A stretch of 5,584 bases of DNA, from positions 1 through 5,584 of the forward strand of contig CAVBFD010000065.1 in the NCBI GenBank assembly GCA_963594655.1. The letters are read 5' to 3'. Below are positions 1 to 5,583 of the stretch, piece after piece. The position numbers and the translations under genes were made by a program. The notes below the pieces were generated by a model that worked only from the letters and a program-made list of their open reading frames with translations, did no database searches and was not told the origin of the DNA. Every line of letters starts with the position of its first letter. Position 1 is the stretch's first letter. This DNA comes from Colivivens sp963594655. Its GTDB lineage: Bacteria > Bacteroidota > Bacteroidia > Bacteroidales > Bacteroidaceae.

Positions 1-1216
1 GTGTCACCTCATACTTGCCTATCATGAAACTGCTGAGGGTTACTTGGTGCGCAGGTTTTTCACCACTATCAGCATCACTGCCCTGCTCCGGGGTCGCACC
101 CATTGTGAACGTGCCGCCTTCAACCAATACCATATCAAACGACACACCGTTGACTTCGCATGTCTCTGTGGTATCGTTCTGGAAAGCTCTTATCACGCCA
201 CCTATTCCACCTATCACCACCAAACAGAGCAACAATATCAAACAGGTCACTTTCTTATGCATACCTATCCACGTCATGACACCGGGCTTCCGCTTAGGAG
301 TCGGGTCAACAGGTGTAACCGGGGCAGGGATTTCCTCATCCTCCACAATACCCATCCGTTTTTTGTTTTGACTGTCCGTTTCCTCATCCTGTTGAGGATC
401 GCACCCTGTCACCTCCTCTATGTGGATAAGGAGAGCCGTATGGTTGTCCTTGTTGTCCTCCGTCACCTCCGTCAGTATCTCCACCTTCCGTTCCGCAGTC
501 TCAACCGCATCCGAGAAGATGTTTCTCAGGCTCTCCCCCGACTCCATGTCGTCCTGTTCGAGCATACCGTCAGAACACATGTAGAACCAGTCCCCTGCCT
601 TTATGTCGGAAGTATGGTAGATGTCCGCCTTGGGATGCCGTTCCATATGGGGCTGCATGGCCCGGGTGATAACGTTCCTCTGCTTCGAGTGACGGGCCTC
701 TTCCTTTGTAAGCACTTCCGCCTTAACAAGGTCGTTCACCATAGAATGGTCTCTCGTCTCGAAAAGGATTTGTGTTTCCCGGCCGTCCTTGCCCGGACGG
801 ATATGATAGACACGGCTGTCACCCATGTGCGCGATGGTAGCGCCGTCATTGTGCAGTTTCAGGAAAGTCATTGTCGTCCCCATCTTCTTCTCCGCCCCGT
901 TGTCCTTCCCGTCGAGTTCGCGGAAAGCCGCCTGTATGGCATTGTCCAGGTCTTCGTCGGAGAAGACTCCGTCCGCGTCATGCCCGTCGTTGAGGACAGA
1001 GTGTCCCATCGCCTGACAGACGGTAGCGCTGGCTACCTCACCGGCATCGTGACCGCCCATACCGTCACACAGGATGAATGTCCTGTCCGAATCGTTCAGT
1101 TCTTTTGGCAAAGGATATGTACAGTCCTCCTGATGGGGATTGCCGTCAGCGTCCTTACGCTGGCCAAATTCCCATATACTGTAAACCTTAATCTTATATT
1201 TCATAACCGTATTCAT
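1..1216 (-). CDS. PP2C-family Ser/Thr phosphatase fused through a transmembrane helix to a SUMF1/FGE-like domain (3' end outside window)
   Basis: Reading the minus strand from ATG at 1216 gives 405 residues without a stop before the window edge. Residues about 1-267 form a PP2C metal-dependent phosphatase: HQED (28-31), DGMGGH (51-56), MGTT (112-115), HMGDSR (130-135), CSDG (214-217) and DNHT (257-260) supply the usual metal-binding aspartates, so it should be active on phospho-Ser/Thr. An acidic, Pro-rich linker (about 268-310) leads to a basic stretch and one hydrophobic helix (about 324-342, DNA 191-247). After it, residues 358-405 match the start of a SUMF1/formylglycine-generating-enzyme domain (FDMVLVEGGTFTMG, then EKPAHQVTL and GKYEVT). 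Positive residues before the helix predict phosphatase inside and FGE domain in the periplasm. The ATG abuts the upstream stop (TAAATG), suggesting coupled translation; a second in-frame ATG at 1204 is an alternative start. Domain calls are strong; the ligand is unknown. Confidence 0.93.
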   Translation of the reverse strand, partial: MNTVMKYKIKVYSIWEFGQRKDADGNPHQEDCTYPLPKELNDSDRTFILCDGMGGHDAGEVASATVCQAMGHSVLNDGHDADGVFSDEDLDNAIQAAFRELDGKDNGAEKKMGTTMTFLKLHNDGATIAHMGDSRVYHIRPGKDGRETQILFETRDHSMVNDLVKAEVLTKEEARHSKQRNVITRAMQPHMERHPKADIYHTSDIKAGDWFYMCSDGMLEQDDMESGESLRNIFSDAVETAERKVEILTEVTEDNKDNHTALLIHIEEVTGCDPQQDEETDSQNKKRMGIVEDEEIPAPVTPVDPTPKRKPGVMTWIGMHKKVTCLILLLCLVVIGGIGGVIRAFQNDTTETCEVNGVSFDMVLVEGGTFTMGATPEQGSDADSGEKPAHQVTLSSFMIGKYEVT

Positions 1217-1813
1217 TTAAAAGTCCGTACCTTCTCCGTCTGGAATCTCGAATTTGAGTGTAGTGCCGGGCAACTTAACCACATCGCCGTGGTTGAGTAC
1301 CATACAGTCACCGTACAGCAGTGGTTCATGACCTATGTAGGTCTTGTTGACCTTCTCCTTGAAAAGAGACACATAATGTACAAACCCTTTCTTGGGGACA
1401 GTCTTCACGTCAATCACGATATGCTCGCGGCTCATCGACCTGTCTCCACCCGTATCAATCTGGAAATCTGCGGATGAATGGGTTGCCTTCCGCCCTATCA
1501 CATTGCGTCCCGGTCTGAGTCGGAAGGATATGCCGGTTCCCGGAATGCTCAAGCATCCCAATGTGAAGTCCTCCTGTCCGTAACTCGTGCTTTCATCATT
1601 GACTTGACCGCCGGCTTTGTTTCCCCCACTCCCTGGATAGTCCGTACCGGGGTCATCGTCAGATGACATCTGACTGACCGTCTTGAACTCCGTAAACGGA
1701 TACTTGTGCGCGCATACCGGACACTTGACCGACTTGCCCTCGATTCCCGGCTGGTTCTTCACCGAGAGGACAGCGCCGCAAAATGGGCATTTTATCTTTA
1801 GTATTTCATTCAT
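1217..1813 (-). CDS. Soluble zinc-ribbon and FHA-domain protein
   Basis: The 198-residue product (from ATG at 1813) has no signal peptide or membrane segment and should be cytoplasmic. The N-terminus is an MJ0042-like zinc ribbon with CPFC (9-12) and CPVC (31-34). A polar Gly/Ser/Asp linker (about 45-80) follows, then a forkhead-associated domain (about 83-195) with GR at 107-108, SREH at 128-131 and an N-K-T near 156-158. These are the phosphothreonine-contact positions of the FHA family, so it probably reads a phospho-Thr on a partner. It sits 17 bp after the caspase gene, and its stop touches the start of the PP2C-FGE gene, so it is likely co-translated with the phosphatase that would erase its ligand. 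An in-frame TTG at 1819 is a possible earlier start, but ATG at 1813 is preferred. The exact phospho-partner is not visible. Confidence 0.92.
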   Translation of the reverse strand: MNEILKIKCPFCGAVLSVKNQPGIEGKSVKCPVCAHKYPFTEFKTVSQMSSDDDPGTDYPGSGGNKAGGQVNDESTSYGQEDFTLGCLSIPGTGISFRLRPGRNVIGRKATHSSADFQIDTGGDRSMSREHIVIDVKTVPKKGFVHYVSLFKEKVNKTYIGHEPLLYGDCMVLNHGDVVKLPGTTLKFEIPDGEGTDF

Positions 1814-1830
1814 AACCAATTCGTTTTATT

Positions 1831-2571
1831 CTACCATCTCATTACTGGCATGTTGTCGTCAAACTTACCCCACATCACCGGATGCTGTCTGCCTTCGGAC
1901 ATCCCGACAACTCCCTTATAGACAAAGGAAAACAGTTCCTTCGCCGTTATAATCCTGTCACGGTCAGCATCGGCATTGCCCTTCAGTCCCTTTTCCAGAA
2001 ATGTGGTGAAGAGTCCGTTCCGCATGGTTCGCCGTTCGATGGAGTTCTCATTGTTGCGGGAGGACAGGAAGAGCATCACGTTGGCGGTTTGGGCTGACGA
2101 CGCCTCTCCGTGTGTGGATGAGGCGTCAACCCGCATACCGCCCGACCTACACGCGTCAACGAACATCATCTTGTTCCCGCACTTGCTACGGGCCATCGCC
2201 TTGCGTATCTCCGCATACCGCAGGTTGCCGTCATATGCACACAGTCCTCCGGGATAGCCGTGACCGCTAAAGAAAAACACTACGATGTCATCCTCCGAAG
2301 CTCTGTTGAACACCTTGGCGATAGCCCTGACAATCCGGGCTTTCGTAGCCTTCTCATTGAGAAGCAAGGCATAGTCCACAGACGTGTTATTGGTATAAAT
2401 GCCGACTATCGTCTGTGCGTCCTTTACCGTAAGACTCAAGTTGCCCGGCTTGTCAGGGTGTCCGGAATAATCGGTGACTCCCACCGACACCAAATAGGTA
2501 CGCGCGTCAGCGACAGAGGACAGTGCCAGCAGCAGAACCGCCAACAGCGCCTTAACCACATCAGACCTCAT
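1831..2571 (-). CDS. Secreted caspase-like (peptidase C14 / metacaspase-type) cysteine peptidase with EF-hand loop
   Basis: The 246-residue protein begins with a Sec signal peptide (hydrophobic 8-19, likely cleavage after ADA at 21-23) and has no lipobox cysteine, so it should act in the periplasm or outside. The mature part is a caspase-fold peptidase: first strand TYLVSVGVTDY (25-35), FFFSGHG with catalytic His104, and FVDACRSGG with catalytic Cys141. Caspase-clan enzymes cleave after a specific acidic or basic residue; which one cannot be told here. Residues 201-212 (DADRDRIITAKE, DNA 1936-1971) match a 12-residue EF-hand loop, with Arg in place of the usual Gly at position 6, consistent with calcium control. 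Its ATG overlaps the end of the preceding calcium-loop gene by 11 nt, which implies translational coupling and a shared job. Length fits a single-domain peptidase. Both catalytic residues are intact. Confidence 0.93.
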   Translation of the reverse strand: MRSDVVKALLAVLLLALSSVADARTYLVSVGVTDYSGHPDKPGNLSLTVKDAQTIVGIYTNNTSVDYALLLNEKATKARIVRAIAKVFNRASEDDIVVFFFSGHGYPGGLCAYDGNLRYAEIRKAMARSKCGNKMMFVDACRSGGMRVDASSTHGEASSAQTANVMLFLSSRNNENSIERRTMRNGLFTTFLEKGLKGNADADRDRIITAKELFSFVYKGVVGMSEGRQHPVMWGKFDDNMPVMRW

Positions 2572-3532
2572 GACCAGTGTTGTCCACAGTGTAATCCGGA
2601 TAACCAGGATTGTCAGTAGTGGCTATCATACCGCCGTCAGGATTGTTGATTCCACCCAAGTCGTTCACCGTCAGGTTCTGACCCTGTATATCGACAAGCT
2701 CTCCCTGGTCCAGTACCCCATTGCCGTTGAGGTCGGCAGCCATATAGTCGAACCTCATGTCATTGTCCACGTCCACAAGAATGATTTCCTGACCGTCCAC
2801 TACCATTCCGCCTATATTGGCATCTGTTTCCGGGTCGTGAACCACACCGAGAACCTCAACACTCGGTTCTGGAAGCGTTGTGTCCACGACATCGGGGGTT
2901 GGTTCCGGGATCGTCGATTCCACGACCTCAATGTCATCGTCGGCTACCGTCTGGTCACCGTCTGAAGCCGGATGGGAGGCCGCATTGTCTTGACCTGTGG
3001 TGTGCTGTGCCACGTCACTCTCCGAGTGGTCTATGTGGCTCCAACTGAAGTGGCTGCCATACTCGGCACGCTGTTCAGCAGTCATATTGTCCCATTCGTC
3101 CGCAAGATATGTACCATAGAGGTTGCCGCGCCATTCGAAGCACCCGCCGGCGCCGACTTCCGCACGGGCAGCGTCAAACGCCTCGCCGAACGACATGTCG
3201 TCATTGACTGATGTGGCGACCTGTATCTGGTCGTCCACCCACTCCGGATGGGACAGTTCTTCCCTGTGGTTGGCGCCGCTGTCATCACTGTCTGTCTCGA
3301 CATCCTCCGCTTTCATTCCCATCAGAAGTGTCGCCACACTGCCGATGAGGAGTCCGGAACCGGCTCCAACCGCCATATGCTTCCACATGCCGCCCTTCGC
3401 GCTGTGTACCTTCACCTCTTCGTTGCCGCCTGTGGTTTCGTCCACACTCTGTCCTGAAGTATTGTCCTCAAACTGTGTAGCCTCGCTGTCAGTATTCTGA
3501 TACTGAGTAGCCTCGTCATCGTACTTGTTCAT
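2561..3532 (-). CDS. Bitopic membrane protein with N-terminal EATQ repeats and C-terminal EF-hand-like loops
   Basis: No named family is recognised with certainty. The 323 residues fall into clear parts: a polar acidic N-tail with two EATQ repeats (7-10 and 17-20); one Gly-rich hydrophobic helix (about 53-72) after basic residues, predicting N-inside; a compact region at 115-168 rich in aromatics (FGEAFDAARAEVG, then FEWRGNLYGTY and DEW), which resembles a recurrent Bacteroidota domain of unknown function; an acidic, Pro-rich linker (about 195-225) with repeated PEP motifs; and a C-terminal calcium-type module with loops starting at D254 (DVDND) and D267 (DLNGNGVLDQGE, a canonical 12-residue EF-hand loop). 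The C-terminal module is paralogous to the product of the gene at 3589-4071. The stop lies 8 nt inside the caspase gene, so the two are probably co-translated. The N-tail may be phosphorylated and bound by the FHA proteins; that is inference. Confidence 0.85.
   Translation of the reverse strand: MNKYDDEATQYQNTDSEATQFEDNTSGQSVDETTGGNEEVKVHSAKGGMWKHMAVGAGSGLLIGSVATLLMGMKAEDVETDSDDSGANHREELSHPEWVDDQIQVATSVNDDMSFGEAFDAARAEVGAGGCFEWRGNLYGTYLADEWDNMTAEQRAEYGSHFSWSHIDHSESDVAQHTTGQDNAASHPASDGDQTVADDDIEVVESTIPEPTPDVVDTTLPEPSVEVLGVVHDPETDANIGGMVVDGQEIILVDVDNDMRFDYMAADLNGNGVLDQGELVDIQGQNLTVNDLGGINNPDGGMIATTDNPGYPDYTVDNTGHEV
3473..3514 (-). repeat. Two 10-residue EATQ repeats in the cytoplasmic tail of the 323-residue protein
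   Basis: The N-tail carries EATQYQNTDS followed directly by EATQFEDNTS, giving Thr9 and Thr19 in the same context ten residues apart. The motif recalls the ETTQ/ETTS sequences that mycobacterial kinases phosphorylate and FHA domains bind (GarA, EmbR), but that resemblance is only short-motif similarity. Two FHA genes in the same locus make a docking role reasonable. Confidence 0.6.
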
Positions 3533-3588
3533 AATCGCATTTGCTATTGGTTACTGTTTACTTTTGTTTATAGTCTCTATTTGAGAGG

Positions 3589-4071
3589 TTATACCAGATA
3601 TGTGTCCACATCCGCGTCGTTGACATAATCGGGGATGTCATTTCGGGCATATTGCAGGTCAAAACCTGCCTCTTGCTGCAAGGGCTGCATCGGGATGTTA
3701 TGATGCTGCACACTCTCAATCTCACCTGGTTCAATCACTCCGTTCTGGTTGAGGTCGCAACAAACATAATCCGCCATGCCGTCAAGATTGGAGTCAACGA
3801 CACCGAGTTGATGGCCGTTGACATTGAGTACCGCTATGTCAGCCTGTGTGCTGTCGTCCATGGTCACCCTGTCATAGCCTACAACCTCCACTGTCGGTTC
3901 GGGTTCAGATGGAGAGTGTACCGGTCTTACAACAGGTTCGGATACCTCTGCCGCATGGGCCTCGTTGGGGGCTATGACCGAGCCGACAACCACTCCGACT
4001 GTCGCACCTGCGGCGGTACTTGCACCTGTCGCCATATTCTTCTTAACCTCGTTTTTCTTCTCGCTGTCCAT
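3589..4071 (-). CDS. Small exported or membrane-anchored protein with two EF-hand-like loops
   Basis: The 160-residue product has a lysine-rich start (KKNEVKKN), then a Gly/Ala-rich hydrophobic stretch (about 13-34) ending in AHA-AE (38-42). This is either a Sec signal peptide with an AxA cleavage site or a glycine-zipper membrane anchor. A Pro/Glu linker (PSEPEPTVEVVG, 54-65) leads to two calcium-type loops: DSNLDGMADYVC (93-104), which lacks the terminal acidic residue, and DLNQNGVIEPGE (106-117), a complete EF-hand loop. The linker, loops and a terminal (I/Y)PDY motif are shared with the 323-residue neighbour, so the two genes are diverged duplicates; this one lacks the EATQ tail and the middle domain. 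It is the first gene after the promoter at 4106-4137, with an A-rich leader. Calcium binding is likely from the motif; function is unknown. Confidence 0.85.
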   Translation of the reverse strand: MDSEKKNEVKKNMATGASTAAGATVGVVVGSVIAPNEAHAAEVSEPVVRPVHSPSEPEPTVEVVGYDRVTMDDSTQADIAVLNVNGHQLGVVDSNLDGMADYVCCDLNQNGVIEPGEIESVQHHNIPMQPLQQEAGFDLQYARNDIPDYVNDADVDTYLV

Positions 4072-4221
4072 AATATTGAGTTTTTAGTTGTTTGGTTTCA
4101 CGCCGCAAAGTTAAGGGAATTGTTTCCAGTCCACAAATTTCCCGAACCATCCTGTATGAAATGGTGGGGTTTGTACACGAAATGACCGGACCGGCTGTTG
4201 TAACCTGTGTTTTTATCCCTG
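4072..4221. other. Intergenic region, the only long gap in the cluster
   Basis: This 150-bp gap holds the promoter at 4106-4137 and a short A-rich leader. Between the promoter and the stop of the upstream gene (4138-4221) no ORF, tRNA, convincing terminator hairpin with T-run, or known riboswitch is seen. Read-through from the upstream genes is therefore possible. Confidence 0.7.
4106..4137 (-). promoter_or_regulatory. Bacteroidota-type sigma-70 promoter for the downstream operon
   Basis: On the minus strand TTTG (4134-4137) is followed after exactly 20 nt by TAACTTTG (4106-4113). This matches the Bacteroidota -33/-7 consensus TTTG-N19-21-TAnnTTTG. Transcription should start near 4100, giving a leader of roughly 28 nt, A-rich and without a Shine-Dalgarno sequence, before the ATG at 4071. 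It lies in the only sizeable gap of the cluster, so it probably drives the five genes from the 160-residue protein to the PP2C-FGE fusion. Confidence 0.8.
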
Positions 4222-4983
4222 TCACTCCACATATTCGCTCTTGCAGTACGGGCAGTGCATGGAGTACTGCTTCTTCAGGAGTTTATAGCTGATATTGCCG
4301 AGAAACTTCTTGCAGTCCGGATTGGGACACACATACCTGTCCTGGAACTTCTCGTTCAGCTTCTCCATCTTTTCCGTAGTGTTGTCATTCTTCAAACCAA
4401 TGAAACTGTATAGGTTGCCTAATACACCAATGCCGGTCAACACATATCCGACGGGTCCGAACCAATGGATGCACGGCATGGCGCACAGGGTGAACAGTCC
4501 ACATCCTGAGCGGACGAGATTGATGTTCTTCTGTTTTTCCTGTATTTTAATTTTCTCCTCCTGAAAATCCGTCCATACTCCCTCAAGATGGGAAATGTCG
4601 AACTTCGCCTTCGGTGGTGCGGGTTCTGGCAGGAGTCCGCTTGCAGCATGTACCACTTCAGACAGACTGATGACAAACTGGTCCTTGCCCAACGCGGCCA
4701 CATCGGCCACCGTCACCCTCTTTGACTGAATCTGGTTGCCGTTGACATAGGTCACGTTCTGGGGATTCATGTTGACAAGGGTCATGATCCCGGATTGGTC
4801 CACCGTCATCTTGGCATGAGCTGTCCCCTGCGCCGGCCTACAGCGGCTGACACAGGGAGGCACACTGCCTTGCGCCCCGATAGTGGTACACTTATCCGCA
4901 CCTTGCACCGCAACGAGAAGGTGTCCCATGTTGGGTTCCCTACCGATGAGGACAGACTTGCCTTTGAGTTTCTCTATATTCAT
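4222..4983 (-). CDS. Degenerate FHA domain, coiled coil, membrane hairpin and C-terminal zinc-ribbon protein
   Basis: The 253-residue protein starts with an FHA-like domain (about 1-110): SVLIGREP with GR at 14-15, GTAHAKM at 53-59 where SRxHA is expected, and NVTYVNG (76-82) where NGTxVNG is expected. Strand order and the VNG turn support FHA, but the loss of the SR pair suggests weak or altered phosphopeptide binding. A charged helix (about 138-156, EEKIKIQEKQKN) leads to a hydrophobic region (161-197) long enough for a two-helix membrane hairpin, then a second charged helix and a zinc ribbon: CPNPDC (219-224) and CPYC (244-247). Both ends should face the cytoplasm. It begins 12 bp after the LytTR stop, so the two are co-transcribed. 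Compared with the FHA protein at 1217-1813 it has the opposite domain order. An adaptor tethering signalling proteins to the membrane is the likeliest role; this is inference. Confidence 0.87.
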   Translation of the reverse strand: MNIEKLKGKSVLIGREPNMGHLLVAVQGADKCTTIGAQGSVPPCVSRCRPAQGTAHAKMTVDQSGIMTLVNMNPQNVTYVNGNQIQSKRVTVADVAALGKDQFVISLSEVVHAASGLLPEPAPPKAKFDISHLEGVWTDFQEEKIKIQEKQKNINLVRSGCGLFTLCAMPCIHWFGPVGYVLTGIGVLGNLYSFIGLKNDNTTEKMEKLNEKFQDRYVCPNPDCKKFLGNISYKLLKKQYSMHCPYCKSEYVE

Positions 4984-4995
4984 ATTGATATGCTT

Positions 4996-5391
4996 TTAGT
5001 TCTGTTTCGTGTCCGGGGCAGCAGAGGTAAGTCCAGAGACATACATCTCACGCAGTTTCTTCAGAGCCTCCCTTGACACGCTTATCTGGTATTCGAAATT
5101 CTCGCCATCGCTCAGAACCAGCTTCTGGCGCGGAATGGCTATATGATATACATAGGAGAGATTCACGATATGCCGCTTGCCTATCCGTGCGAACATACCT
5201 GCGGATGTCCCCAGACGAAGACGGAGTATCTCCGCCATCTCGGCGAGGTTCATGCACACGACACCCTTAATCCTGTTGCTAAGGATGATGTTGGTGTAAT
5301 TGCCGTCCGACTCGAAGTAGACAATCTTCGAGATGTCTACCCTAAAAAACTCGTCGCGCGAGTTCAAGTAAAGATGTGTGGTTCCTGTCAT
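4996..5391 (-). CDS. Stand-alone LytTR-domain DNA-binding transcriptional regulator
   Basis: The 131-residue product is essentially one LytTR domain. The signature pieces are in order: FFRVDISKIVYFESDGNYTNI (15-35), with the I-x-Y-x-E-x-x-x-N-Y-T core; MNLAEMAEIL (47-56); FARIGKRHIVNLSYV (67-81), where R-I-x-x-x-x-I-V-N-x-x-x-V is the most conserved block; and KLVLSDG (90-96) near the C-terminal strands. There is no receiver domain, so it is not a normal two-component response regulator; activity may be set by expression level or a partner. LytTR proteins bind paired 9-bp direct repeats near promoters. It lies 15 bp after the FGE-like gene and 12 bp before the FHA/zinc-ribbon gene, so it probably regulates its own cluster, perhaps at 4106-4137. 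The family call is firm; the target is inferred. Confidence 0.95.
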   Translation of the reverse strand: MTGTTHLYLNSRDEFFRVDISKIVYFESDGNYTNIILSNRIKGVVCMNLAEMAEILRLRLGTSAGMFARIGKRHIVNLSYVYHIAIPRQKLVLSDGENFEYQISVSREALKKLREMYVSGLTSAAPDTKQN

Positions 5392-5406
5392 ATTGCGCTT
5401 TGAACT

Positions 5407-5583
5407 TTAGTGTTGAACTGGGAGGACAAGGCGCAGACCGAGGTAGTAGTCGGAGGAGACTGGAGTGAAGTTGAACCGGCGAGACACACGGCAGTACCCG
5501 GCGTCGCCGTACCAGCTGCCACCACGGAGGACGCGGAGAGAGCTTGAAGTAGCACCTGTAGGATTCGTCTGAGCCGACGAACT
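5407..5583 (-). CDS. C-terminus of a SUMF1/formylglycine-generating-enzyme-fold protein (5' part outside window)
   Basis: Only the last 58 residues are inside the window; the stop is TAA at 5407-5409. They contain the family's terminal signature: AQTNPTGATSSS, RVLRGGSW (17-24), YCRVSRR (30-36) and LGLRLVL (48-54), then a short tail PVQH. True formylglycine-generating enzymes oxidise a cysteine in sulfatases. Many Bacteroidota members of this fold have no known sulfatase partner, and the fold (C-type-lectin-like) is also used as a ligand-binding scaffold. The active-site cysteines cannot be assessed because the body of the protein lies beyond the right edge. Gaps of 12-15 bp to the next genes put it in one operon with the LytTR and FHA/zinc-ribbon genes. 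Confidence 0.93.
   Translation of the reverse strand, partial: SSSAQTNPTGATSSSLRVLRGGSWYGDAGYCRVSRRFNFTPVSSDYYLGLRLVLPVQH
5422..5535 (-). other. Candidate DGR-type variable region at the 3' end of the FGE-like gene
   Basis: The segment codes for RVLRGGSW to GLRLVL. Between fixed anchors (GGSW, CRVS, P, GLRLVL), the differing positions are mainly NNC or NGG codons: TAC GGC GAC GCC GGG TAC, then CGC CGG TTC AAC TTC, then GTC TCC TCC GAC TAC TAC. That is what adenine-directed mutagenesis of AAC/AGG-type template codons would leave. Position at the end of a C-type-lectin-fold gene also fits. No template repeat or reverse transcriptase lies in the window, and C-ending codons are common in this genome, so this is a candidate only. 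Confidence 0.4.

Noticed and set aside
44..1477. Long plus-strand open frame of 477 codons
   Set aside because: It lies opposite the PP2C-FGE and FHA genes, whose minus-strand products have clear motifs; the plus-strand product has no recognisable domain and crosses a gene boundary.
1814..1819. TTG start extending the zinc-ribbon/FHA gene by two residues
   Set aside because: ATG at 1813 is in frame immediately after it and is the more usual start; the two extra residues add nothing to the domain.
1860..1867. TAAGTTTG on the minus strand, resembling a -7 box before the FHA gene
   Set aside because: No TTTG is found 19-21 nt upstream, and it lies inside the caspase coding sequence.
3533..3588. 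Separate promoter between the two calcium-loop genes
   Set aside because: The 56-bp gap is A-rich but has no TAnnTTTG box; it looks like a translation leader within an operon.
3761..3768. TATGTTTG on the minus strand, resembling a -7 box
   Set aside because: It is inside the calcium-loop coding region and has no -33 partner at the right distance.
4144..4170. ACCAT/ATGGT inverted repeat in the intergenic gap as a terminator
   Set aside because: Only five base pairs with a ten-base loop and no T-run follow; too weak to call.
5400..5419. Direct repeat AGTTCAA around the stop of the FGE-like gene, as a DGR hairpin or attachment site
   Set aside because: Seven bases repeated once at 13-bp spacing; it is direct rather than inverted, and short enough to be chance.
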